A DNA stretch of 64,000 nucleotides from assembly GCA_963995525.1 (NCBI GenBank), contig OZ023213.1:35722293-35786292 (forward strand), given 5' to 3'. This DNA comes from Escarpia spicata (Eukaryota > Annelida > Polychaeta > Sabellida > Siboglinidae). The notes under the pieces were generated by a model that was given only the letters and a program-made list of their open reading frames with translations, did no database searches and was not told the DNA's origin. Within the stretch, counting starts at the first letter, position 1. Every line of letters starts with the position of its first letter. Shown here in pieces: positions 22,354 through 33,700 of the stretch. The position numbers were made by a program, and so were the translations under genes.

Positions 22354-22640
22354 ACGCATGCACACCACTTCGTCACCAGAAACGAGCGACGAAGACAACA
22401 CCACAGTACTCTAGTCCATAAACCTGCATTAGCGCATTGTCAGACAGCGCGACGTCTGGCGGATGATTCCAACCGGCAGGTGGCCCTTGTGCGGCTGCGT
22501 TCCAAACTGGACTTTCGTCGGACATAGCAAACTCGGGTGGCTCCCGGTTTGTTATGACGGCGACATGGCTGACGCTAAGGCGTCGAACCGGCGATAATTT
22601 CTCACCGTCACAGACTGTCACCGCTTCGCTTTCAAAACTA
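22354..22640 (+). repeat. Duplicated globin 3' UTR
   Basis: This collinear match to 40571-40870 downstream of the intact plus-strand globin gene includes AGACAGCGC, CCGGCAGGTGG and GGCTCCCGGTTTGTTATGAC. It marks the right part of the duplicated segment that carries the orphan exon. Confidence 0.75.
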
Positions 22641-23270
<630 letters not shown>

Positions 23271-23399
23271 TCATGGAACAAATAGAGGAATTCTGCACCG
23301 AACTATACGACAGTAGTAGTATATAGAGTACACAGAGGCTCGCCCCGCCCCTTTTTGACCTACTTTAGGCCTAACTCCTTGCATAAAAAACGTCCTTAT

Positions 23400-24080
23400 C
23401 TTTTTCTGGAACCTACTTATAAAAAAAAAGATCAAAGGGTTTTGTGTAACCTGAGAGAAATCGGGAACCTACTTATAAAAAACGTGATTGATGGCCTGTC
23501 ACTTTTTGATTGATGATATTTAGGTGCCACCTAGCGATTATCCCAGTGATTAGTTTAGCCCTAGCGGATATAACGGCGTCCCTAGTTACGTTAGCAGCGT
23601 CCCTAGTTACGTTCTTTATATAACCACACGGTTATAGCTAAAACCACCGTGGTTATAAATTAATTAATTAATTAATAATTAATTAATTAATTAATTATAT
23701 ATAGATATATAGGCCTGTCACTTTTTGATTGATGACCCTTCCCTTGAGGTGTCACCACCTAGCGGTTATCCCAGTGACTAATTCCCTAGCGATCAACGTA
23801 GGACCTACCGTTGTGCTTACGTAAGCACTTATATAGCGTCCCTAGCGACCGTTGTATATATATATATATATACGTAATATGCCTTTATATAACCACAACG
23901 GTTATAGCTAAAACCACTGTGGTTATAACGGCGCTCTAAACCCATTGTGTGAGAATAACACCGCTGTACCCTATGTAGCAGTAGCCAGCAGCGCTGGCCT
24001 ATGATCTGGCGGCCTAGTCGCCTTGCCACGACGTCTTACGCACACCGAGCTCCACCTTCGTGCCAGTTAATGCCAGCACG

Positions 24081-24117
<37 letters not shown>

Positions 24118-24300
24118 ATATATATATGCTTATGTAAGCCCGTATATAACCACAACGGTTATAGCGGCGCTGCGCTCTAAACCCATTGTGTGAAAATAAC
24201 CCCGCTGTACCCTATGTAGCAGCAGCGGCGTGCGCTCGCAGCAGCAGCAGCAGCCATGACCTATGGTCCGGCGGCCTAGTTTCTAAATATAACCATGCGG
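23400..24300. repeat. Nested tandem duplications with hairpin motif TATAACCACAACGGTTATA
   Basis: GGAACCTACTTATAAAA occurs at about 23408 and 23464. CCTGTCACTTTTTGATTGATG occurs at about 23494 and 23713, each followed by CACCTAGCG and TATCCCAGTGA. TATAACCAC...GGTTATA hairpins occur near 23625, 23885 and 24145. The last two head ~135-bp copies reading GCGCTCTAAACCCATTGTGTGA and ending at CGGCCTAG. (AT)n and (TTAA)n tracts separate the units. No gene is supported. A 110-codon frame at 24186-24518 has no recognised motif. Confidence 0.75.
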
Positions 24301-24705
24301 CTAGCCGGCTCTGTAACGGCGTTAATTTCAGCCGTGGCGCTATCAAAACGAAACGAATCCCATGCATGCGTTTAGCGTTTAAAAGCTGTACTCAGCGGCC
24401 TGTTAAAGCAGGATGGTTATATGCGGTGGATAGACGAATGGACGCAAAATGGTGTAAGTTATGTTTTATTAATAGAAGTCACGGTGGCGTGAGCCAGGTC
24501 TGCGTAATGTTTGCTTGAGAGCATCGTCCCTGCCGCAGCCGAGCGGCGCGTGAGTTGTCCCCGTCAAACTGCCGTTGTAGCATTGTTGAGCGACCGGCTG
24601 GAATTAACGGCAAGTTTTCACACGACATACAGGTTTGTTGTAGAGTGTTGTGTGTAGGCAGGTGTATTTCCTTTCCACGTCGAGACAGGTGGATTCTGTG
24701 AAATA

Positions 24706-25105
24706 ATGCATATGAATAATGAGGAGTTTCCCAAGAACTAAATCACTGTTATTAATATAAAAGTAAATAATAAAGAATAGTTTAATACAAGAATAGCATA
24801 TAAATAATATAAAAAGTAATTAATATAAAACTTACCGATAGGATAAAAGACGAAATACCGCTGTACTAAATAAAATAAAACTTACCGCTGTTCTTTGCAT
24901 ATGAATAATGGAGGAGAACTAAATCACTGTTATTAATATAAGAGGAGAACTAAATCAATAATTAATCAAGAATAGTAATTAATCAAGAATAGCATATTAT
25001 TAATATAAAAGTAATTAATCAAGAATATAAAACTTACGGATAGGATAAAAGACGACTTAACGCTCTACTAAATAAATAAAATAAAATAAAACTTACCGCT
25101 GATCT
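24706..25105. repeat. ~195-bp tandem duplication, AT-rich
   Basis: Two copies each run from GCATATGAATAATG, through AACTAAATCACTGTTATTA and AAGAATAG, to AAAACTTACCGCTG. The first starts near 24706 and the second near 24897. They differ by small indels. Confidence 0.75.
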
Positions 25106-25199
25106 TTCGTGGAAGGTTGCTCAGACGTTGTGCTGGCGGTAGCCATGATTGAATGAAAATGAGCAACGACCGTTGCATGCATGCATTATTTCCTAAAGT

Positions 25200-25745
25200 C
25201 ATTTATGCGTTAAGCGCGCATGCGCGAAAATGTTTAAGTGCGCATGCGCGAAAGCGACGTAAAAACAATGAATGCAAAGAGTTCGAAATAGCAATATAAA
25301 CGGAAATTTAAATACATGAAATGAAGCGTTGTATACGCTTAGCGAGGGATCGGGCATCTTGTGGTGAATTAATAATAGAGACATTCGATGTAAAAGTCAC
25401 ATTTGACAATGAATGTACTAAAGTGACCGCTAATTTTTTTTCCTCCTGAAGCGGAAACCGAATGGTGACGCATAAACAGCTGTGGCGTTAATCGGGGGAT
25501 CGCATATCACGATCGGAATGTGAAGCTAGAACAATACCATTTCAAAAACGATACACGAACTATAAAAGCATGAATTGAAGCGTTGTTTAGGATCAGTGGG
25601 AAATAGGGATCTGTGTAGTGCCATTATATTATAGAAAATCGATGTAAATAACGTTTGTGAACGAAAAGCACTACATGACCGTTAATTTTTTTTTCTTTCC
25701 GAAAGCAAAGACATCCGAGACTAGTCAGTTATGCGTTAGGCGAAC
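25200..25745. repeat. ~260-bp diverged tandem duplication with GCGCATGCGC palindromes
   Basis: ATGAAATGAAGCGTTGT (about 25317) and ATGAATTGAAGCGTTGT (about 25570) begin aligned stretches. These continue through a TCGATGTAAA block to TGACCG(C)TAATTTTTTTT. The left copy is preceded by two GCGCATGCGCGAAA palindromes (about 25216 and 25239). No gene is seen. Confidence 0.6.
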
Positions 25746-25919
25746 TGTTGTAATAGAACCGTAAATTACATAATGGCATGGTGCTCAGCTTACGAAGCGA
25801 ACTTATTTAAAGCATGATATTTTCTTCTGTAGGAGGTGCGTCGCGTACTGCTGTGCTGTGCTGATGGCCCGAGTTGCTAAAAAGGGCGGACTAATCATAA
25901 TAATGTGTGTTTGTAGGCG

Positions 25920-26369
25920 GCACGACAGCGCACCAGGCGTGAATGTATTCCTAGATGCTGACGGTGGTCGTAAAGATTAGTAGGATCTGCTTTGTGCTGT
26001 AGGGGTGCGTGCGTAGCGATAACGAGTTGGACGTTATCATCGAGGAGGCGCTATCATCGAACCGCCGACGTACGAGAGTCTGTACACGGTGTCGCCAACA
26101 CCACCGGAAGTGATACAACGTCAAGTCATCGCGACGGGTCGGGGTCAGTTGGCCTTCCGCTATGAGCGGCACGCGATGTCCCCCCCTCGCCGAACACCTC
26201 AGTGAGATGATTCTGGAGAGGGCGCGCGATCGATGCGGCGCTGTATCTGGTCCAGTTCGTTTCGGACTGGCTGCTAGGCACGGACTGGCGCGACTACATC
26301 AACCGCGCTCTGCTGGAGTCGACCGTCCATACGTACATTCAGCGCAGGAGCGGACTCGAATAGAACATT
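25920..26369 (+). pseudogene. Decayed coding block of unknown family
   Basis: Three protein-like stretches follow one another in different frames. The first contains IEPPTYESLYTVSPTPPEVI and RYERHAM (about 26053-26180). The second is LAEHLSEMILERA (about 26187-26225). The third is YLVQFVSDWLLGTDWRDY, then TYIQRRSGLE and a stop (about 26240-26361). An AATAAA at 26402-26407 follows. The amphipathic, low-repeat composition looks like true protein, and the frame switches imply two frameshifts. I do not recognise the family. The PPxY-like PPTYES and the tight packing with the next small frame would fit a viral or large-transposon structural gene, but that is inference and no homolog is named. Confidence 0.4.
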
Positions 26370-26435
26370 ATGCTTGCTTTGTTTGCTATAACATTGGTAA
26401 AAAATAAAAGCCGTTGTTTTGAATGTTGTACTACG

Positions 26436-26609
26436 ATGGCGACGCTTAATAAAACGTTGAAAATGTACTTTCCGTTCGACAGTCCCACACAGCTCCCTGA
26501 AAGTGCCACACAATTTCCTGACAGTCCCACACAGCTCCTTGACAGTCACACACAGCTCCCCGGCAGTACGTCTAGCTTGTTACATGTTTGCCTTCCGTAT
26601 ATGGTCTAG
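26436..26609 (+). CDS. Small frame with 7-residue repeats (hypothetical)
   Basis: ATG at 26436 follows an AATAAA by about 30 bp. The frame starts MATLNKTLKMYFPF and then has four heptads of the type DSPTQLP encoded by the 21-bp tandem repeat. It runs into the 34-bp minisatellite before stopping (57 codons). It could be the start of a gene cut by repeat expansion, or chance. Confidence 0.2.
   Translation: MATLNKTLKMYFPFDSPTQLPESATQFPDSPTQLLDSHTQLPGSTSSLLHVCLPYMV
26478..26561. repeat. 21-bp tandem repeat, 4 units
   Basis: The unit is GACAGTCCCACACAGCTCC plus two bases, with a few substitutions. The length is a multiple of three, so all frames stay open across it. Confidence 0.85.
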
Positions 26610-26776
26610 CTTGTTACACGTCTGCCTTCCATACATGTACTAGCTTTTTACTTATTTGCTATCCATACATGGTCTAGCTTGTTACATGTTTGCCTTCCAT
26701 ACACGGACTAGCTTGTTACATGTTTACCTTCCATACACGGTCTGGCTTGTTACATGTCTGCCTTCCATACATGGAA
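26573..26776. repeat. 34-bp minisatellite, 6 units
   Basis: The unit starts TAGCTTGTTACATGTTTGCC and ends TTCCATACATGGTC. Units start at 26573, 26607 and every 34 bp after. Confidence 0.9.
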
Positions 26777-26929
26777 CATTATTTGGGTGAGGCCATTATT
26801 TTCATCCCTTATTAACCAAAATCTACCGTTTTACCACATTTCTCCACTGGATATAGACACAATCAGTTTAACCACACCAAATGTTTTTCCTGCATCCTTT
26901 GGTCATTAGCTTTAGCTATTTAAATGGAA

Positions 26930-27600
26930 TCAGAACATTTCTTTTGTGGGTCCATTATTTTTCATTTTTTAGAATATCTTCATGGTATTATTAGAGACAG
27001 AGACCAGATAGCTACTCTAGTCATAGGGTACAACGGTGAAGCGTTCCAGGAGTTGAACTGTCGCGAATCCAGATCCAAATGGAATCAGTGCCATGTAAGT
27101 TAATGCATTGGTCACTTTTGGGTATGCATTCTAGGTTTTTCATGCTGTCTTACAAACATGACCGAAGAATGCCGACGTTGTATTGCATCTCGGCTATACC
27201 ATTGAAACTGACAAAGACGTCGACTTGTATTTTAACAGAACATGACAGATGCCGTTACCATTATGATGAATAAAGTTATAGCCTGTCCAAAAGGCTGTCC
27301 AAATGTATGCAGCTGAAGAAAAACGTGACTATCTGATACATCTTAATTATCGGAAGCACAAGGACACCCTTGTCCACATTGCGTATCAAATGTGGTATTG
27401 GTTCTCTTTCCAAAACATTCTGCACATGGACCAGCATATACACGTTATCTTCCTCGAGGTCATATTGTAGCATATAATAGCTGCACCTACTTGAGGTGCC
27501 TGATGTGGTCTTTCTACCTGGATAGTGGAGACTTGGTGGAGAGAGATGCAAATAGCACATGCTTCTTTGTGACATCGCGATGGAACTATATCCAGTTTAT
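26930..27600 (-). pseudogene. Decayed copy 2 of the unnamed multicopy invertebrate family
   Basis: Minus-strand fragments match the central part of the family seen at 19.2-20.7 kb. YMLVHVQNVL, then IRNVDKGVLVLP (27460..27340), corresponds to the EADTRMLVHV...RTVDTDVLVL block. IQVDVFVSFNGIAEMQY (about 27235..27180) corresponds to the LWVAFGxGKxFRY block. LLERFTVVPYD (about 27050..27010) corresponds to IERFVVLLYDRTS. Stops and frame changes are frequent. This copy is more decayed than copy 1, and its ends are not defined. Confidence 0.55.
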
Positions 27601-27970
27601 TGGAAGCACCTTTTGTTCCACGTTGCCATCCTCCGAGTCTCGTTGCCACGCTACTCTCTTGTGGATTATTTGATGGTGCTGGGGAGATACGTGTCCCACA
27701 CAATTTAAATACTGTTGGAGTTAAGTAAGTGCTTCACGATGTGAGGCGTAAGAACAGTGTCTGCATATTCATCAAACGTGGTGATGTTGGTTGTGGAAAG
27801 GAGATGGGAAGGAGGGATGGTACGAATATTTCATATCTGAAAAATGCACCCATTTAAAGGTTCTATGCTGCAAGACGATGTATAACCGAGAGTAAAGGGT
27901 CAACAAATTCTTCAGCATTTAAATCTTTCCCGCCGGCTTGGTTTTGGACTGGGGCGTAGGACATGTGTAG

Positions 27971-28138
27971 ACAGCAAGTGAGATCTTCGTTAATGGTACA
28001 TGGATGGAATGGGTGATGTCAACAATCCGATTTATCATTGTTGCCGTACTTATATTTGCCCAGTGCTTCGATCACACGGACGGTGTTTACTACAAAGAAG
28101 CTATCCCCGTTATGCTTGCTTTCCTCAACTTCAGGAAG
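27971..28138 (+). CDS. Possible isolated exon of a membrane channel-like protein
   Basis: Between GTGTAG and GTATGCC a 168-nt, phase 0/0 open stretch reads GTWMEWVMSTIRFIIVAVLI, then FDHTDGVYYKEAIPVMLAFL and NFRK. A hydrophobic helix, a polar loop and a second hydrophobic stretch ending LAFLNF recall the S2-S4 region of TRPA/TRP-type channels. No other exon of such a gene is found nearby, so this may be a stray or relic exon, or chance. Confidence 0.3.
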
Positions 28139-28564
28139 GTATGCCTTCTCAAACTCTGATAATTTGGGCCCGTGGACGCACCAACATATGCTGATTTTGA
28201 TTCAAAAGTGAAAGCCTATTGTTCTATAATAGCAAAAATGTGGTGCTTTTTTATGTTTGTCACATATCCCATGAATCAAATTAAGTAAAATGGCACTAAT
28301 CATTTCAGTGGATGAACAGTTACGGACTACCAAATATGTAATACAACCGATCAAAAATAGAAATTTTATTATTGAAGGAGCAACAGAAATGTGGTGCTTT
28401 AAATTCAGTCGGCTTTTCCCTTATTCCTTGAAAATATGTAGTAAAACGGCATATATTGGTTCAATGGGGGGCGAAAATGTATGGACCCACCTAAAATGTG
28501 TTGACGCCAATAACAAAAAAATGAAATATTTGTGTTATGAGAAACAGCCAAAATTGCACGCACG
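28139..28564. other. Spacer with decayed repeats
   Basis: AAAATGTGGTGCTTTT-like and AGAAATGTGGTGCTTTAAA sequences (about 28235 and 28388) are diverged repeats. An open frame starting at 28290 is kept open only by the next microsatellite. Confidence 0.4.
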
Positions 28565-28694
28565 GGGAGGGAGGGAGGGAGGGAGGGGGGGAGGGAGGGA
28601 GGGAGGGAGGGAGGGAGGGAGGGAGGGAGGGAGGGAGGGAGGGAGGGAGGGAGGGAGGGAGGGAGGGAGGGAGGGAGGGAGGGAGGGAGGGAAA
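28565..28694. repeat. (GGGA)n microsatellite
   Basis: About 130 bp of GGGA, followed to about 28810 by GCGT- and GCGG-rich imperfect repeats. Confidence 0.97.
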
Positions 28695-28810
28695 ACGACA
28701 GTAAATGCGTGCGTGCGTGCGCTCGTGTATATCTGCATGGGTACGGGAGTGTGCGCCGGTGTGTGTGTTCGTGCGGGCGTGCGGGCGTGCGGGCGTGCGG
28801 GCGTGTGTGT

Positions 28811-29664
28811 TTTCATGGCACTTGTATATAGACACGTAATATCCACTCCCAATTACGTGAAGAGGCAGATCAGACCGGATGGTTCACATTGTTATGACCT
28901 CCATTTGCATTATACATCGTGTTTACGTGCGCAGCGACACATGTGTTCAATAGATGATATATTGCAATTTATGATCCACAATAAATCATCGATGAATACT
29001 GCTGAAGTAGTAATGGTAAATAAATATAAACTAAGATGTATTCGTTTGAAAGATCACAATACCTTATCACTTACACCAGCTGTTCGCACACATTCACTTG
29101 CACCACACATTGCAACGTCTGACCCAGTTCACCGGTAAACAATGTAAATTGCCCTACCCAGAAGTAGACCAACATGTGATACCAATCGAGTGCACTGAAT
29201 TATATACATCGATTGTTATGTAGTAGATTTATATTTAGATTGTTTCTAAAACAGTACGTGCGAACAATACTAAATGTGTAAGGCTGACCAATCATAGGCC
29301 ATGTTATAGCATTATAATCTACTAATAATAATCTAAGTAAACACTTAATATTTAAAACATGAATTATTATAGATAACATGATGCAATACATTAAACAATA
29401 TTAACTATGAATAAAATATGTTTAAATATTTATCATAATCATAATATTTACCATAATTAAGAGTTCGTGATTGTTGGTATGTATATTTGTGTGCGTGTGC
29501 GTGTGCGTGTGCGTGTGCGTGTGTGTGTGTGTGCGTGTGTGTCTGAGGGTGGTCTTACTACGTGCGTCCGGTCACAACGCCACAACTTTCACAGGGTGAA
29601 CGAAAGGGTAATGTTGATGGGTACCCCATACATCACTTCGCAGTGGACAGACGTGTAACAATAC
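28811..29664. other. AT-rich spacer with (GTGTGC)n
   Basis: No gene is supported. An imperfect GTGTGC run lies at about 29488-29545. Confidence 0.4.
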
Positions 29665-30760
29665 ATGTGTAGGGAGACATGTGACACATACCAGCTGTCG
29701 ACACGCTTGTCGGACACGAAGGCAAACCACAATACCACATTATCCTTGACTTAGTTCTGACTAACGCGGGAATGTCGGAGTTGAAACCGCTCGTTTTCTG
29801 ACTGTAACTAATAAAAATACAGTATTTTTACTTTGTTGTGAACACAATTTCCGATATGTTAACTTGATATAGTCACATGATATGTTAACTTGATATAGTC
29901 ACATGATATGTTTGTGCTTATCGATTCATAGCTATTGAAATGGAGAACGTAAGGTATTATGCATTTGGTATTATGCAATTGACAGAGGTAATTAATTATT
30001 TAACCAATGGATGAGTGTGAAGACATTTTCTGCTTTAAAATGTACTTTCTTGGAATTTGAATTCAATACTGCTTCAACCAGACAGATTGCGTCTTTACGC
30101 GCAAACTTGTCTATCGCCATCGATTCAATAAATATGATTGTACACAAATATGCACAGTTTAGTCGTATTCGTCTCGGACAATGTTTTTCAACGAATAATG
30201 AACCTACATTGTTTTTATCGAATACAATGCCATGACAAGTGTCGTAGTGTTTTCAAAACTGTCGCCTTCGCTGTAACACACGGACGCACGCAAGCACGCA
30301 CGCAAGTAGGGATACATGTGACACAACTGTCGACCCGCTTATAGGACCCGAAGGCAAACCTCAACACTGCGTCATCCTTAACTTATTTCTTTCTAATCCT
30401 AACGCGAGAATGTGTTGGAGCCTCTCGTTCTTCCAACTGTCACTAGTTGTAAAAATACGATAACTTTCATTTTTCTGGAGCACAATTTTCGAGGCGTTAA
30501 CAAAAAATAATCGCCTGATATATTGATACTTATACATTAATATTAATGACTGGTTGGAATACATAATGGATTATTTAAAACGTTTTAAATTTTCGTTAGA
30601 AAAATCAATATTCATGATGTGTTTTAGATATATTTTCCAACCATACTGGTACATGTAATCTTAATATGTAAACAACGCTATCGCCATCGACTCGATAAAC
30701 ATAGCTGTACAAACATAAATTAGCTTAATTCGTCTCGGACAATATTATCATATTCAGATT
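29665..30760. repeat. ~600-bp diverged tandem duplication
   Basis: 29665-29862 aligns with 30302-30500: ACATGTGACACA, CTGTCGAC.CGCTT, CGAAGGCAAACC and GCGAGAATGT-like blocks in the same order. 30117-30185 aligns with 30683-30750: ATCGCCATCGA, ATTCGTCTCGGACAAT. Inside the first copy a perfect 26-bp direct repeat GATATGTTAACTTGATATAG plus six bases sits at 29853-29904. No coding potential. Confidence 0.7.
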
Positions 30761-33700
30761 ATTACTGTCACTAGTGTTTTTTTAAATGCTTCACAGATAA
30801 GTAGAGATGGTGCAAATGAACAGGTCTGCTAAACGAAAGCAGTGCGAAGTATAACATTTAGCAATTACAATTCACGTACAGAACCACATACAAACCCAAT
30901 TAAACTTATTAAAAAAACTAAATTAAAAGTATAAATCATACTAAAATTACAAGAACTTAAATGTTGTTACAAATATTGATAAAAACAACCTGTCTACTTA
31001 TTAAAATGGCAGATAACCTGACATGCCAGCATATACGACTATAACGTTTGGAGATTAACTGAACATAAGCCACTTTCCAGAATTAAACATGAATTTCCAA
31101 AAACAAGTGTTAAATATAACTTACCACATGTTTTAAATAATAGCCCTTACTTACTTATTAGCAAGATAGTGAACCATAGTTTGAAAGAATTCTTAAGTTA
31201 CCACATGCTACAAAATATAACGTCACGTCACTATATGAAATTGCCACATGTGCCAACGAAATTAAATAACTCATGAATGAGTGTTACACAATTCATAGAA
31301 GTACAAAACAATATTTCAATGTTCATACTTGCACGCAAGCTTGGATGAGCACTCGCACACACAACCCATAAAACACACCAACACAACAATCATCACGGAC
31401 ATTATGTAAGAGAAAGAAAATAAAAAGGTTAACATAATCATTATTTGTTTTTATCTTTGTTATATGAAACTTATAATTATTAGAAACATAAAGAATATGT
31501 TAGTTCTACTTTGGATGGCTCCCCAGTTTTGATCATAGTAGGAGTCTCCCTTCCCACAGCAAATGTTTTCTTTCGTTTTGTTACAAAATGTATATTTTAT
31601 TAATTACATATTAATTTGTATTTTACATTTCAATATTTGTATGTATATTTGTATAATTTGTACTACTATTCAATGTCGTTGGGAAAAATAAAAGTATCAT
31701 TATCTCTATACAGGGAGTAAAGTGTAAATCGCTTTGAGCAGTCTTAAGGATTATAAACTACTCTATATAAGAATTTACGTTTTACTCACCCTTAAAAAAT
31801 ACTACCTTCGCTGTAACGCACGTACACACATATGCGCCCGCGCACACACACACGCACGCACACGGACACGCACGTCACACATGCGTGCGCACACAAACAC
31901 ACAAACTGTGCCAAACAGCTCATGTCAGATTCCAAAAACCGTATCTCATATATGGAGACAATACCATCTGTACAAACCTTGATAATAATAATAATAATAG
32001 GGCGTGTAAGTCTCGGGGCTCGTTTTCGATCTGGAGTCATCTGGCGACATCGTCTCCATTTACGCCAGCTTAAATAATGGGGATAAGTTTTGTTTTTGGT
32101 TGTAAACATCGGAGTTTTTCCAAATCGTGTTCTTTTTTTGAAGCAGTGGGAAAAACTTTGCCGTTAAGAATGTTCGTGGTAATCATGCACCTTAATCGAA
32201 TTGTTGTCACGATTTGACGAGCCATGATGGGGACTTTGATTTTGTCTTTGTTGATAACAATAACTATGCATTCTTTCACCTAGTACGACATCTTATTGAA
32301 CTAATCCATTCTTTTTGGTGATTGTGTGCATTTAGGCAACTTTTCAGATATAAATTGTTACCGAACTGTTTTGAAATAACAACTTATAACATTTTAACAT
32401 TCGCGGTTTTATGACAAGCCATAATCCATTGTATCTCGTTTTAACTACCATTTCTTACATAATTGTTAACCATGTAATGTAATCCATATGTTATATTTCA
32501 GATTGTCCTGCTTTTTCTCTGCAATGTTTTATTTCCTTGATGTATATAGAACTGAAGTGACAACGCTATAACACAATTAACAAACCTACACTAAATAGAT
32601 AAACTAAACGCCAACGACTGTTTCCTGGCTTTTGCAATGGTAAAGTCAGTGGGCAATAATAGTGGATGTCGCCAGTCGGCTCCACTCGCGCGGAATCTCG
32701 CCATGTATTGTGACACACGTACAGGCCCTATAACGTTTGTACGAATGTGCCTGTGTGTGCGTGCGTGTGTGTATGTTTGTATACATGTAGGTCCATGTGT
32801 GGTCGTAACTGACATCAGCCTGTAATGAACACAGGTCTGCGACGAACACAGATTGATAAATGTACTTACTACTTACAGTAATAGACGGCACGTATTTGAC
32901 CCAGTTGTTGAATTTGTTTACATCGTAGGTACCTTGGAACCGATGCGGTGGCTGATAGACGTATGTCCTCCTAGTGTGTTTACATTATTTAATGTCATAC
33001 CATTTACCTGCTATTTAGTACAGCAACCGTGTGTTTACTGTTATGCACATGTTATGATGGTGTTGGGGAAAGTTTCTAATAAGCAATGCGCTTCAACTTT
33101 CTCCCGTTCCTTTTTTATTTATAATAATACGTACGCTCTAAGCATTATTTTCAAATGAAAATGAATTTTTTTATTGAACAACATTTAACTGAAATGAAAA
33201 TTGAACTGCGTTACCGGAATAAGCTTATATGCATTTAGTTTATTTCGAAATATGATAACCCGTTGGCTATACATACATTTTACTGACGTCACAATCAACC
33301 ATATACATATATATATTTCATCGCAGATTTTGATTACATTTATTATAAAAATATTAATCAACAAATTTAATAATACAGTTAATTCAACCTGTGCAGTGCT
33401 ATAAATGAAACACTAATAGTGATAATAATAAAACATTTCATATTTAGTGATTCATCCAAATCATTGTTCTGAGGCGCTGTACATCACAAATGAATTAATA
33501 ACATATAAAACCATACATATTTTAAAATGCTAACTTGTAAAGAAATATGCAGTTATTACTACTGGATATAATCAGCTATACTTCTTTTAAAAATAAACAC
33601 ATGTATACAAGCTAATAAAATAATAACAATAGATTAATTCTAATAACATTGACACCGACAAATATTTCATCAGAACATGACTGCGGCGTCCAATCTCCAA

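Noticed and set aside
28290..29138. 282-codon frame with a Gly-Arg-Glu-Gly array
   Set aside because: Held open by a (GGGA)n microsatellite; flanks have no recognised domain and no splice logic.
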